The position numbers and the translations under genes are program-made. From positions 744,001-808,000 of the forward strand of contig JAXGLZ010000001.1 in the NCBI GenBank assembly GCA_040768925.1: a stretch of 64,000 nt of DNA. The letters run 5' to 3'. The stretch's first letter is position 1. The number at the start of each line of letters is the position of its first letter. Shown piece after piece: positions 48,420-56,873 of the stretch. The notes beneath the pieces were generated by a model, which had not been told where the DNA came from, searched no databases, and saw only the letters and a list, made by a program, of their open reading frames with translations. The DNA is from CALNBC01 sp040768925 (GTDB lineage: Bacteria; Bacillota; Clostridia; Christensenellales; CALWSW01).

Positions 48420-49781
48420 ATGAAAAAAGTCGTGGTCCTGCTGCTCATCATCCTGCTGCTGGCTGGGTGCGGAACACAGGAAAGGGCTTTTTTGCCCGTG
48501 GAGCTGCCGGAGGTTTACGCGATCCCCGAATACATTCCCTGGAATGATTTGGGCGTTCGCGGGGAAACCGGGCGGTTCGTCACCCAAGAGCAGGCGCTGG
48601 CGGATTTTGATTATATGTGGGCCATGCTGGAGCAGAACGCGCCCTTTTTGCAGCTGGTGGACGGCCACGCGGAATTTTTGGGGTTTGACTACGCCGACGT
48701 GGTGCGCGGGGCGCTGGCGGTGCGGGGCAAGCTGGAAGAATCGGAGTCTTTCGAGTTGGCAGAATATCTTTTGCTGTTGCAGGAGAGCTTCGGCCCCTTG
48801 GCGGGGCGCGGGCATTTGAATATGGTCGATCCTAATTTTCGTTCTGTTTTTTTGAACACGGCGGAGTGGGTGATGGCGGTTGAAGCCCCGGAGTATGGCG
48901 AAATGCGAACCCTGTGGGGCAATTTGCAAAAGGTGCTGACCACCCGGAAAGTACGGGAAGCGTATGCGTATCTGGACAGCGTGTCAAAGGAGAACGAAGC
49001 GCAGTCCGGCGGGGAAGATTCGGGCGGCGCCCCAACGGGCATCCGGATGACGTATGCCAGGGCGGGGCGCAAATCGATTCCGGTGATCGTCATCCCATCG
49101 GTTATGTTCAGTACTGCGGAACAAATAAACCAAGCGGCCGCGCTTTTGCAGAGCTATATGCAGGATTGCCTGGAAATGGAGCATTTGATCATCGACATCC
49201 GGGGCAACGGCGGGGGAAACGAAGCCGTGCTGATCGACGGCGTGCTGAAATACCTGGTGCGGGAGCGGGTGGAACTTTCCGATTTGCTGATCTCATGCGG
49301 CGGCGCGTTCAGTTGCTTTTTGCGGGGCTGGGAACCGGGATATTTTGACCAGGACGTTTCTTTGGAAGACGCGGACCGGGCGGAATGGATCGAACCGATG
49401 AAGGCGCTGCGAGAGCAATTCCCCGTGGTGTATGCAGACGGCGGTGTGATGGAGCCGCTGAAAAACGGGTTCAAAGGCAAGGCGTGGCTGTTGATCGACG
49501 GCGGCGTGGGCTCTGCCGCCGCAAGTTTTACGAAACATTGCAAAAGCGCCGCGCTTGCCACGCTGGTGGGCAGCCGGGCGGGTTCGGGCGGCAGCGGGCA
49601 GCCGATTTTGCTTCCGCTGCCAAACAGCGGCCTGCTGGTGTTTTTTGAGGATGTGGTGGGTATCAACGGCGACGGAACCTGCGCCGCGTTCGTGGGCACC
49701 GCGCCGGACATTGACGCGGCCGGTGCCGGCGCGCTGGAAGTATGCGTGCAGCAGATCATCATGGAAAACCAGAAAGAATGA
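48420..49781 (+). CDS. S41-peptidase-like lipoprotein
   Basis: 453 aa, ATG 48420 after GGGAGGAACC. Lipoprotein signal with LAGC, so Cys17 would carry the lipid. The C-terminal region has the S41 (C-terminal processing peptidase) pattern: HLIIDIRGNGGGN, then WLLIDGGVGSAAASFTKHCK where S41 enzymes place the catalytic serine, and GSRAGSGGSGQPILLPLPNSGL. A PDZ domain is not evident. It could be an extracytoplasmic protease or an inactive relative. Cotranscribed with malQ. Codon use is slightly more T/A-rich than malQ. Confidence 0.82.
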   Translation: MKKVVVLLLIILLLAGCGTQERAFLPVELPEVYAIPEYIPWNDLGVRGETGRFVTQEQALADFDYMWAMLEQNAPFLQLVDGHAEFLGFDYADVVRGALAVRGKLEESESFELAEYLLLLQESFGPLAGRGHLNMVDPNFRSVFLNTAEWVMAVEAPEYGEMRTLWGNLQKVLTTRKVREAYAYLDSVSKENEAQSGGEDSGGAPTGIRMTYARAGRKSIPVIVIPSVMFSTAEQINQAAALLQSYMQDCLEMEHLIIDIRGNGGGNEAVLIDGVLKYLVRERVELSDLLISCGGAFSCFLRGWEPGYFDQDVSLEDADRAEWIEPMKALREQFPVVYADGGVMEPLKNGFKGKAWLLIDGGVGSAAASFTKHCKSAALATLVGSRAGSGGSGQPILLPLPNSGLLVFFEDVVGINGDGTCAAFVGTAPDIDAAGAGALEVCVQQIIMENQKE

Positions 49782-49790
49782 TCGCATACA

Positions 49791-49825
49791 AAAAAGGCAG
49801 GGAAAATCCCCTGCCTTTTATTTTG
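49791..49825 (+). terminator. Terminator of the malQ-lipoprotein operon
   Basis: AAAAGGCAGGG and CCCTGCCTTTT pair around a short A-rich loop, followed by ATTTTG. Confidence 0.85.
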
Positions 49826-49844
49826 TCTTTTCATGAAGGGTTTC

Positions 49845-49930
49845 CAAAGGGACAAGTCCCTTGCACCGGAAGCATGGATTCCGGTATTTCATCAAGGATT
49901 GATGCCGGCTGCGCCGGCGGCCTTGGCGGG
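49845..49930 (+). repeat. Dispersed intergenic repeat, copy 4
   Basis: Module A at 49871-49914 with CATCAAGGATTGATG, preceded by an AAGGGAC/GTCCCTT hairpin (about 49848-49864) in the place of module D. The two arms differ together from the GGGGC/GCCCC arms of other copies, as if compensated. Confidence 0.65.
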
Positions 49931-49970
49931 CGTTTGAGGGCGGCGCCCTCAACGTTCCCCTGCGCCCCGC

Positions 49971-51359
49971 CTAGAATTCGCACTTTTCCTGAATGTAGGC
50001 CGCGAGCTGGTCGATGGGCATGCGCACCTGGGCCATGGAATCGCGGTCCCTGAGGGTGACGGTATTGTCTTCCAGCGTGTCGAAGTCCACGGTGACGCAG
50101 AAAGGCGTGCCGATCTCGTCCTGCCTGCGGTAGCGCTTGCCGATGGACTGGGTCTCGTCGTATTCCACCATAAAGTACTTGGAAAGCATGGCGTGGACTT
50201 CCCTGGCCTTTTCGCCAAGCTTGTTCTTCTGCAAGGGGAGAACGGCGGCCTTGTACGGCGCCAGGGCGGGGTGCAGCCGCAGCACGATGCGGGTGTCTCC
50301 GCCTTCCAGCGTTTCCTCGTCATACGCTTCGCACAAAAAGGCCAACGCGACGCGGTCCGCGCCCAAAGAAGGCTCCACGCAATAGGGGACGTACTTCTCG
50401 CCGGTTGTTGGATCGGTGTATTCAAAGCTTTCGCCGGAGAACTTGGCGTGCTGGGAAAGATCGTAATCCGTCCGGTCGGCGATGCCCCAAAGCTCGCCCC
50501 AGCCGAAGGGGAAGGTGAACTCGATGTCCGTCGTGCCGCGGGAATAGTGGGAAAGCTCTTCCTTTGAATGTTCGCGCAGGCGGATGTGCTCGTCGTTCAT
50601 GCCCAGAGCGAGCAGGAACTTGTGGCAGTAATCCTTCCAGTATTCGTACCATTCAAGGTCGGTTCCGGGGGCGCAGAAGAACTCCAGCTCCATCTGCTCG
50701 AATTCCCGGGTGCGGAAGGTGAAGTTGCCGGGGGTGATCTCGTTTCGGAAGGATTTGCCCACCTGGGCGATGCCGAAGGGGATCTTGCGCCGGGTGGTGC
50801 GCTGAACGTTCTTGAAGTTCACGAAGATGCCCTGGGCGGTTTCCGGCCGAAGGTAAATCTGGGCGGAGGAATCCTCGGTCACGCCCTGGAAAGTCTTGAA
50901 CATCAAATTGAACTTGCGGATGGCGGTGAAGTTGTGCGCGCCGCAATCCGGGCAGGGGACTTTGCGCTCGGCGATAAAGGCTTCCATCGCCTCGTTGGTC
51001 ATGCCGTCGGTCTTGACGCCGATGCTGTTTTCCTTGGCGAAATCCTCGATCAGCTTGTCGGCCCGAAAGCGCGCCTTGCACTCCTTGCAGTCCATCAGCG
51101 GGTCGGAAAAGCCGCCCACATGGCCGGAGGCGACCCAGGTCTGGGGGTTCATCAGAATGGCGGAATCCATGCCGACGTTATACGGCGATTCCTGCACGAA
51201 TTTGCGCCACCAGGCCCGCTTTACGTTGTTCTTGAACTCGACGCCAAGGGGGCCGTAATCCCAGGTGTTGGCCAGCCCGCCATAAATCTCCGAGCCGGGA
51301 TAAATGTATCCCCTGCCTTTGCAGAGGGCGACGATCTTTTCCATACTGGTCGCAGCCAT
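49971..51359 (-). CDS. glyS: Glycyl-tRNA synthetase (dimeric type)
   Basis: 462 aa, ATG 51359 after CAGGAGGATTGAGCA. Class II synthetase of the alpha-2 type: GYIYPGSEIYGGLANTWDYGPLG (motif 1 region), FRNEITPGNFTFRTREFEQMELEFF (motif 2), and VEPSLGADRVALAFL (motif 3), with a C-terminal anticodon domain. An insertion carries paired cysteines (DCKECKARF and CPDCGAHNF), a usual zinc-type feature of this subfamily. It charges tRNA-Gly. Expression is controlled by an upstream T-box. Confidence 0.96.
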   Translation of the reverse strand: MAATSMEKIVALCKGRGYIYPGSEIYGGLANTWDYGPLGVEFKNNVKRAWWRKFVQESPYNVGMDSAILMNPQTWVASGHVGGFSDPLMDCKECKARFRADKLIEDFAKENSIGVKTDGMTNEAMEAFIAERKVPCPDCGAHNFTAIRKFNLMFKTFQGVTEDSSAQIYLRPETAQGIFVNFKNVQRTTRRKIPFGIAQVGKSFRNEITPGNFTFRTREFEQMELEFFCAPGTDLEWYEYWKDYCHKFLLALGMNDEHIRLREHSKEELSHYSRGTTDIEFTFPFGWGELWGIADRTDYDLSQHAKFSGESFEYTDPTTGEKYVPYCVEPSLGADRVALAFLCEAYDEETLEGGDTRIVLRLHPALAPYKAAVLPLQKNKLGEKAREVHAMLSKYFMVEYDETQSIGKRYRRQDEIGTPFCVTVDFDTLEDNTVTLRDRDSMAQVRMPIDQLAAYIQEKCEF

Positions 51360-51401
51360 TGCTCAATCCTCCTGAATATGCTTGGTAATGCCGAAATTGG
51401 A

Positions 51402-51613
51402 AATAAAAAAACCCCCGCCCCGGCAAAGGGACGAAAGGTCAACTTCCGCGGTTCCACCCTTTTTGGCGCGAAGAGAAAACGCGCCCGCTTTGGAACGACG
51501 CCGCTATCGGGCCGCCGATTTCGCGCCGCCCGCCGCCGGCTCCCACCCTACCCGGCTCGCTTCAGCGGACAATTGCGCGATATTTTCCCGAATCCTCGCG
51601 GCTATTCGATTTA
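51402..51613 (-). promoter_or_regulatory. T-box riboswitch upstream of glyS
   Basis: Minus strand AAAAAGGGTGGAACCGCGG carries the T-box core (51447-51460 on the + strand as CGCGGTTCCACCCT). A terminator with a GGGGCGGGGG arm and seven Ts follows (about 51404-51430). The leader is GC-rich and I cannot fix the specifier loop; GGC glycine triplets occur in the expected Stem I region. It ends about 45 bases before glyS. Confidence 0.9.
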
Positions 51614-51619
51614 TTCACT

Positions 51620-51648
51620 ATTCTAGTTGGAGTTTCGGCGGATGTCAA
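51620..51648 (-). promoter_or_regulatory. glyS T-box promoter
   Basis: Minus strand TTGACA (51643-51648), 17 bases, TAGAAT (51620-51625). Confidence 0.8.
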
Positions 51649-51750
51649 GGGTTTCAGGGACGGAGTATAAGGGAAAGAAAGACGAATTCACCCCGCCCGG
51701 ACGAGGGCGGGGTGAGCCGTTTTGACCGCGAACGCGGGGAAATAACCGAA

Positions 51751-53277
51751 TCAGCGGACGAACGCCGCGGCGTTCTTGCCCGCGATGCGGCCCCAGGTCA
51801 CCGCGTTGGACAGGGTGAAGCCCATGTACGCGCTGTTGCCCGAGACCTCGCCCGCGCAGTACAGCCCGGCGACGGCCGTGCCGTCGGCCCGGAGCGCTTC
51901 GGCGTTTTCGGAGCGAAGGATTCCGCCGTAGGTGATGAACAGCGTGGGGTTGACGGAAACGGCGTAGTACGGCGGGGTATCCAGCTTGATCAGGCCAGCG
52001 GTGCGGCCGAAGTCCGCGTCCGCGCCGGCGCCGCACTGTTCGTTCCAGCGGGCGACGGCGGCAAAAAGCCCGGCGGCGTCCACGCCCATCAGGCCCGCGA
52101 GCTCCTCGATCGTGTCGGCGTGGAGGTATTCAAGGTCCAGGCCGCGTTTCGCCTGTTTTTCATCGACGCCCTTTTGGTCGTTGACGATCCAGACATAGGG
52201 CAGTTCGTCCTTCTGCATCTGGTCGAGCACCGGCTGGTTCAGGTCCTGATTCATGAAGCCGCCGGCGCGCTCGTCGGTGAAGCGATTGCCGTCCGCGCCG
52301 ACGAAGATGGCTCCGCCGCCGCCCATGAAGGGGTTGACGCCGCTTTGGGCGCTGTTGCCGTTCATGTTTGCCAGCACTTCATAATCCTTGAGCACCGCCA
52401 TCAGCATGATGGAGTTGGTGGTCGCCGCGCCGAAGTTGCTGGCCATGACGACGCCGTCTCCCGTGCAGCCGGGGTGGCCCAGCGTCAGCGTGTTTTTATA
52501 GGTGGGATCCAGGCGCGCGGCCAGCTCCGCGTTGCAGGCGTAGCCGCCGGTGGCGATGACCACGGCCTTTGCGCCGATCCTGTAATCCGCGCCGCCCTTT
52601 TTGCAGAGCACGCCGGCCAGTTCGCCGTCTGCCCCGCGCAAAAGGGCGGTGCCGGGGGTTTCGGTGTAAACGGTGATCCCCCGTTCGGCCAGCGCCGTCT
52701 CAAAGGGAGCGCGCATGCCGTTGCCGCCGCCGTCGATGATATGCATCATCTGGTATGGGCCGTAGCCCACCACGGCTTCGGGCGAAAAGGGCACGTTCAG
52801 GGTGTTTTGCAGCCAGTTGACGCTGTCCTTCGAGTTGTCGACGGTGATCCGGGCCAGCGCGGGGTCCAGTTTGTACTTGGCGTTCATCATCAGAAGGTCG
52901 TACATATCGTCCGGGCTGACGGTCACGCCCGTGGCCTTTTGAATGTCCGTGTCGTAGCCGGAGATCATGCCCTGGGAAACCATGCTGGTGCCGCCGATGG
53001 CGCCGAGCTTTTCCAGCACCAGGATGCGCTTTGCGCCGTTGTCCGCCGCTTCCACAGCCGCGGAGAGGCCGGCCGCGCCCGCTCCGACGACCACAATGTC
53101 GTATTCCTCGTCAAACGGCGGGGACGGGGGCGTTTCGGCCGGAGTCCCTTGGGCGGGGACGGGGTCCGGGGTGAGCGCGGCTTCCGGGCCGGGGGCCGTC
53201 GCCGCCGGGGCGCATGCGGCCAGGGCCACAGCCAGGCAAAGCAAGAGCGCGATCAGCGGCAAACTTTTCTTTTTCAT
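51751..53277 (-). CDS. FAD-binding flavoprotein lipoprotein (fumarate-reductase flavoprotein-like)
   Basis: 508 aa, ATG 53277 after GGAGG. Lipoprotein signal ending LAVALAAC (Cys22), then a proline/alanine-rich linker to about 50. The FAD domain starts EEYDIVVVGAGAAGLSAAVEAADNGAKRILVLEK; GGTSMVSQGMI, KAVVIATGGYACN and, at the C-terminus, AGLYCAGEVSGNSAYMGFTLSNAVTWGR complete the fumarate-reductase/succinate-dehydrogenase flavoprotein pattern. No FMN-binding domain is seen. It is probably an extracytoplasmic reductase of an organic acceptor, fed by an unknown electron donor. The promoter has a 19-base spacer of MerR type, and a merR gene lies directly upstream. Confidence 0.88.
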   Translation of the reverse strand: MKKKSLPLIALLLCLAVALAACAPAATAPGPEAALTPDPVPAQGTPAETPPSPPFDEEYDIVVVGAGAAGLSAAVEAADNGAKRILVLEKLGAIGGTSMVSQGMISGYDTDIQKATGVTVSPDDMYDLLMMNAKYKLDPALARITVDNSKDSVNWLQNTLNVPFSPEAVVGYGPYQMMHIIDGGGNGMRAPFETALAERGITVYTETPGTALLRGADGELAGVLCKKGGADYRIGAKAVVIATGGYACNAELAARLDPTYKNTLTLGHPGCTGDGVVMASNFGAATTNSIMLMAVLKDYEVLANMNGNSAQSGVNPFMGGGGAIFVGADGNRFTDERAGGFMNQDLNQPVLDQMQKDELPYVWIVNDQKGVDEKQAKRGLDLEYLHADTIEELAGLMGVDAAGLFAAVARWNEQCGAGADADFGRTAGLIKLDTPPYYAVSVNPTLFITYGGILRSENAEALRADGTAVAGLYCAGEVSGNSAYMGFTLSNAVTWGRIAGKNAAAFVR

Positions 53278-53345
53278 CAATCTGTTCCTCCATTCTTTTT
53301 TCGCGGTGCGCGAAGATGTGCGGGCAGATGATTGCCCTTGGCCAC

Positions 53346-53376
53346 ATTGTAAAGCCTTACACGGCGTGAGAGTCAA
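53346..53376 (-). promoter_or_regulatory. MerR-type promoter of the flavoprotein gene
   Basis: Minus strand TTGACT (53371-53376), 19-base spacer, TACAAT (53346-53351). The spacer contains the imperfect dyad CTCACGC-C-GTGTAAG. Long spacers with a central dyad are the hallmark of MerR-activated promoters. Confidence 0.65.
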
Positions 53377-53464
53377 CGTTTTAACGATAAGTTTGTAACA
53401 AAATCGAGCCGCAAAATGAAAAAAGCCGCGTTCAGGCGGCAAACAGGAGCGGGGGAGTATGCGG

Positions 53465-54292
53465 TCATTCCGCGGGGAAGTACATCCGCGCATAGCGGGT
53501 AAACCCGGCGGTGTCATGCCAGGCGTGAACGGTGTTCCCGGTGATGTCGCCCGCAAGGGAAAGTCCCCGGGAGCGGAGGTAGTCCACGCCTTTATCCAGG
53601 ACCCGGGTCATCACCGCAAGATCGGACTGGCTGGCGGAATTTTCGTAAGCATATTCCATCTTCATCACCGTGTAGGCGCACAGGCGCTCGGGCAGTTCCT
53701 GGCAGTTTTCCAGAATAAAAGGGTCCGGGTCCGGCAGATCGGAAGATTGAAAATGCAGCCCGATGCTGAACTGCACCCGGCCTTTTTTGTATTCTTCGCC
53801 GTCAATCAGGAAGTGGCTGAGCACCGGAGGAGAACGGTCCAGCAGCGCGGCGGCGACTTCGCGGATGACGGGATCGTCCATGATATGCTCCTGAAAGCGG
53901 TAGTTGGTCACATAGGTCCGGGGCCGCAGGGCCATGCGGAAGGTTCCGGCCTCGCGTTCGCAGTCCTGAAGCAATTCCCAGTGGAGCCGGGTGCAGCGCC
54001 GGATTTCGGTCAGCCGCGCGATCTCCTCGTCCAGCTCGTCCAGGCGCTTGCCGAACAGCCCGTTGGCAAAGGTCAGGTCATGTTTGAACAGATCGATGGA
54101 TTCGCGCACCGAAAATCCGTAATTGCGATACAGACGCATCTGCATCAGCAGAGAAAGGTGGGTGGATTCATACATGCGGTATCCGCTATCCGCATCCCTT
54201 GTGGAATGGATCAGACCCTGTTCCTCATACCGGCGCAGGGTTTGGGGGTTCAGGCCCAACAGCCTGGTCAGTTCACCGATCCTGTATTTCAA
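53465..54292 (-). CDS. MerR-family transcriptional regulator
   Basis: 275 aa from TTG 54292 with AGGAGACGCGC; the frame runs on upstream across the trpB region but without a start signal. N-terminal winged helix: YRIGELTRLLGLNPQTLRRYEEQGLIHSTRDADSGYRMYE, then the dimer helix through LFGKRLDELDEEIARLTEIRR. The C-terminal half (about 125-275) is an effector domain with WHDTAGFTRYARMYFPAE at the end, perhaps BmrR/GyrI-like. It likely activates the flavoprotein gene 187 bases downstream, whose promoter has the right spacing and dyad. The ligand is unknown. Confidence 0.9.
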   Translation of the reverse strand: MKYRIGELTRLLGLNPQTLRRYEEQGLIHSTRDADSGYRMYESTHLSLLMQMRLYRNYGFSVRESIDLFKHDLTFANGLFGKRLDELDEEIARLTEIRRCTRLHWELLQDCEREAGTFRMALRPRTYVTNYRFQEHIMDDPVIREVAAALLDRSPPVLSHFLIDGEEYKKGRVQFSIGLHFQSSDLPDPDPFILENCQELPERLCAYTVMKMEYAYENSASQSDLAVMTRVLDKGVDYLRSRGLSLAGDITGNTVHAWHDTAGFTRYARMYFPAE

Positions 54293-54329
54293 GCGCGTCT
54301 CCTTTCTTGGCGCGAAGCCCTTTTTGATC

Positions 54330-54358
54330 ATTATAGCCCGGCCGGGCAAGAGCGGCAA
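54330..54358 (-). promoter_or_regulatory. merR promoter
   Basis: Minus strand TTGCCG (54353-54358), 17 bases, consensus TATAAT (54330-54335), divergent from the trpB2 promoter 22 bases away. Confidence 0.6.
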
Positions 54359-54380
54359 CCTGCCCGGCGCGTAAATCCGC

Positions 54381-54409
54381 TTGACAATCCCCGGGAAAAA
54401 GCATACTAT
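54381..54409 (+). promoter_or_regulatory. trpB2 promoter
   Basis: TTGACA (54381-54386), 17 bases, TACTAT (54404-54409). The leader has a CCCTTAT/ATAAGGG hairpin (about 54420-54437). No T-box or trp leader peptide seen. Confidence 0.65.
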
Positions 54410-54505
54410 GCTCGCATATCCCCTTATTTGATAAGGGAGGCGGCGCTGAATAGAACCGGCGCGCCGAAACACACTACTCAGATGAGACGAGAAAGGAATA
54501 GAGCC

Positions 54506-55885
54506 ATGTCTAAAGAGAAGATCAACCGCTTTGTTTTGACCGAAAACGAAATGCCCACCGCCTGGTACAACGTACGGGCGGATATGCCCGAACAGCCTGA
54601 GCCGCTGCTGGACCCCGCCACAGGGAAGCCCGCGACGGTCGATCAGATTTCGGGCATTTTTGCGCGCGAACTGGCCAAGCAGGAAGTCACGACCAAGCGT
54701 TATATCGACATTCCCGGCCCCGTGCTGGATTATTACAAAAAATACAGGCCGTCCCCCGTCATCCGCGCCTACGACCTTGAGCGCGCCCTGGACACGCCGG
54801 CCAAGATCTATTTCAAGTACGAGGGGAACAACACCTCCGGCAGCCACAAGCTGAATTCCGCTGTGGCCCAGGCCTATTACAACAAGGTCGAGGGCATCAA
54901 CCACATCACCACGGAAACCGGCGCCGGCCAGTGGGGAACGGCTCTTTCGATGGCCTGCGCGTATTACGGGCTGGATCTGACCGTCTTTATGGTCAAGATC
55001 AGCGCGATGCAGAAGCCCTACCGCAAAGCCGTGATGGAAACCTACGGCGCGAAGGTTCACCCCAGCCCCAGCGAACTCACCGCCGCGGGCCGCGCGGTGC
55101 TCGCCAAATACCCGGACGATACCGGTTCCCTTGGCACGGCGATCTCCGAAGCCGTCGAGCTGGCCGTAACCTCGGAAAACTGCCGCTATTGCCTTGGCTC
55201 CGTTTTGAACCAGGTGCTGCTGCACCAGTCGATCATCGGCGAGGAAGCGCACCTTCAGATGCAAAAAACCGGGGATTATCCGGATTACGTCATCGGCTGC
55301 GCGGGCGGCGGATCGAACCTTGGCGGTCTTGTTTCCTCCTTTATGAGGGATAAGCTTACCGGCAAGGCAGACCCGACCTGCATCGCCATCGAGCCCGCAG
55401 CCTGCCCCTCCATGACCCGGGGCCGCTACGCTTATGACTTCTGCGACGTTGGTCACGTCACCCCCCTTGCCAAGATGTATACCCTGGGCAGCTCCTTCCG
55501 GCCCGCTTCCATCCACGCGGGCGGACTGCGCTACCACGGCATGAGCCCGATCATCAGCAAGCTGTATCACGACGGGTTCCTGGAGGCCCGCGCGGTGTTC
55601 CAGAAGGAAGTGTTCGACGCGGCCGTGCTCTTCGCCCAAACTGAGGCCATACTCCCCGCGCCGGAATCCGCCCACGCCATCCGCGCCGCCATTGACGTCG
55701 CCCTGGAGTGCAAGGAGCGCGGTGAGGCCAAGACCATCCTCTTTGGCCTGACGGGCAACGGCAGCTTCGACCTTGCGGCTTATATGAGCTATATGGAAGG
55801 CGAAATGGTTAACTTCGCCCCGTCGGACGCGGACATTGAAGAAAGCCTGGCCCAGATGCCGGATATGTCGGTTTACGAAAAATAA
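54506..55885 (+). CDS. TrpB2-type tryptophan synthase beta-like enzyme
   Basis: 459 aa, ATG 54506 after AAAGGAATAGAGCC. PLP lysine at Lys115 in SGSHKLNSA, substrate loop TETGAGQWG, and the phosphate-binding GCAGGGSNLGG. The N-terminal RFVLTENEMPTAWYN and length mark the TrpB2 group rather than TrpB1. TrpB2 makes tryptophan from indole and serine and often lacks the TrpA partner; no trp genes are adjacent. It may salvage indole or act on another nucleophile. Divergent from merR; monocistronic, with its own promoter and terminator. Confidence 0.92.
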   Translation: MSKEKINRFVLTENEMPTAWYNVRADMPEQPEPLLDPATGKPATVDQISGIFARELAKQEVTTKRYIDIPGPVLDYYKKYRPSPVIRAYDLERALDTPAKIYFKYEGNNTSGSHKLNSAVAQAYYNKVEGINHITTETGAGQWGTALSMACAYYGLDLTVFMVKISAMQKPYRKAVMETYGAKVHPSPSELTAAGRAVLAKYPDDTGSLGTAISEAVELAVTSENCRYCLGSVLNQVLLHQSIIGEEAHLQMQKTGDYPDYVIGCAGGGSNLGGLVSSFMRDKLTGKADPTCIAIEPAACPSMTRGRYAYDFCDVGHVTPLAKMYTLGSSFRPASIHAGGLRYHGMSPIISKLYHDGFLEARAVFQKEVFDAAVLFAQTEAILPAPESAHAIRAAIDVALECKERGEAKTILFGLTGNGSFDLAAYMSYMEGEMVNFAPSDADIEESLAQMPDMSVYEK

Positions 55886-55906
55886 GCGGAATCGTCAAAA
55901 ATCATA

Positions 55907-55949
55907 AAAAACGGCGCGCCCGGGTTCCGGCCAACGCGCCGTTTTGCTT
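55907..55949 (+). terminator. trpB2 terminator
   Basis: AAAACGGCGCG (55907-55917) pairs with CGCGCCGTTTT (55935-55945), followed by GCTT. Confidence 0.85.
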
Positions 55950-55964
55950 GTCGAAAAACCCTGC

Positions 55965-56095
55965 CCTGGGGTTTCAGGGGCCGGAGCCCCTGATCAAAAC
56001 TGACGGTATGAGCCGAAATCATGGATTGCGGCGCCTCATCAAGGATTGATGCCGGCTTTGCCGACGACCGGGACGTCAGCTTTGCCGTACCGTTT
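55965..56095 (+). repeat. Dispersed intergenic repeat, copy 5
   Basis: Module D (GGGGTTTCAGGGGCC, 55972-55986, with GCCCCTGA to 55993), then module A at 56018-56061 with the CATCAA/TTGATG hairpin, then module B (GACGTCAGCTTTGCCG). It lies between convergent genes. Confidence 0.7.
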
Positions 56096-56174
56096 CGACC
56101 CTTAGGCCGATATCACTTTGCGCCTCGGCGAAAAACCGCCCGGTGAAGCAGGCCGTTTTTTTACTGTTTGCGGT

Positions 56175-56648
56175 TCAATCCGGCCGGTTCAGCACATAAT
56201 AGCGCAGTTTGCCGTCCGCGTGGGTGAACACAAAGCCGGTTTTTTCCAGCACGCGCTGGCTGCGGGTGTTGCGGTGCACGCAGTCGGCATAAACGGTGCG
56301 CAGCCCAAGGGCGGAAAACGCGTAATCGGTGATCAGGCGCTCGGCCTCGCTGCCCCAGCCCCGGTTTTTGTGCGCGTCGTTGGCAAGGTGAATGCTCATC
56401 GTGGCGCAGCCCTTGCCAAGATCGATGCGCTTGAGCTGGATTTCCCCCACGGTTTCGCCCAAATGGCAGATGGCGAACATCCGACGGTCCGGCTCCGCCG
56501 TGCGGCTTTGGTAATACCGGTCCACCCAGCCGGGGTTGTAGCTGAACACGACGTCCCACATGTCCGGGTCGGGCACGTATTGCCGCCAGAATTCGTGGCA
56601 GCGTTTTTGCGTGTAGGGCATGAGCGAGATCAGCCTGCCGTGCAGCAT
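56175..56648 (-). CDS. GNAT-family acetyltransferase (RimJ/RimL type)
   Basis: 157 aa from ATG 56648 behind AGGAGGTGCACCC; an earlier ATG has no site. GNAT_3 pattern: LISLMPYTQKRCHEFWRQY at the start, MFAICHLGETVGEIQLKRID in the core strands, HKNRGWGSEAERLITDYAF (acetyl-CoA loop) and NTRSQRVLEKTGFVF at the end. These enzymes acetylate protein N-termini or small amines. The target is unknown. Monocistronic, divergent from the flavoprotein at 56874. Confidence 0.87.
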   Translation of the reverse strand: MLHGRLISLMPYTQKRCHEFWRQYVPDPDMWDVVFSYNPGWVDRYYQSRTAEPDRRMFAICHLGETVGEIQLKRIDLGKGCATMSIHLANDAHKNRGWGSEAERLITDYAFSALGLRTVYADCVHRNTRSQRVLEKTGFVFTHADGKLRYYVLNRPD

Positions 56649-56797
56649 GGGTGCACCTCCTGGCGTTTCGATGGTTTCACCCAACAGTTTAGCGCGGCCG
56701 GGCGCGAATGAAAAGGGCTTTTGCGGCTGCTTTGGGGGTGTTTTTTAGATAAGACCCCCAAATTCTTGCCGTGTTCCGCACGTTCCGCCCGATCGCT

Positions 56798-56826
56798 TTG
56801 ACAATAGGGCGGGGAAAGTGTAGAAT
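56798..56826 (+). promoter_or_regulatory. Promoter of the COG2509-type flavoprotein
   Basis: TTGACA (56798-56803), 17 bases, TAGAAT (56821-56826), about 40 bases before the start. Confidence 0.8.
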
Positions 56827-56873
56827 ACTACGGCGGATTTTTTGAGCCGCCAGTACGACCGAAGGATGAAGTC

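Noticed and set aside
54410..54505. T-box, trp leader peptide or hammerhead-like core ahead of trpB2
   Set aside because: No T-box core sequence, no Trp-codon leader and no CUGAUGA/GAAA pair in the right order; only a short hairpin is seen.
54293..55675. Extension of the MerR frame upstream through trpB2
   Set aside because: The frame is open by chance across the antisense of trpB2. The TTG at 54292 has a good ribosome site and gives a standard MerR N-terminus.
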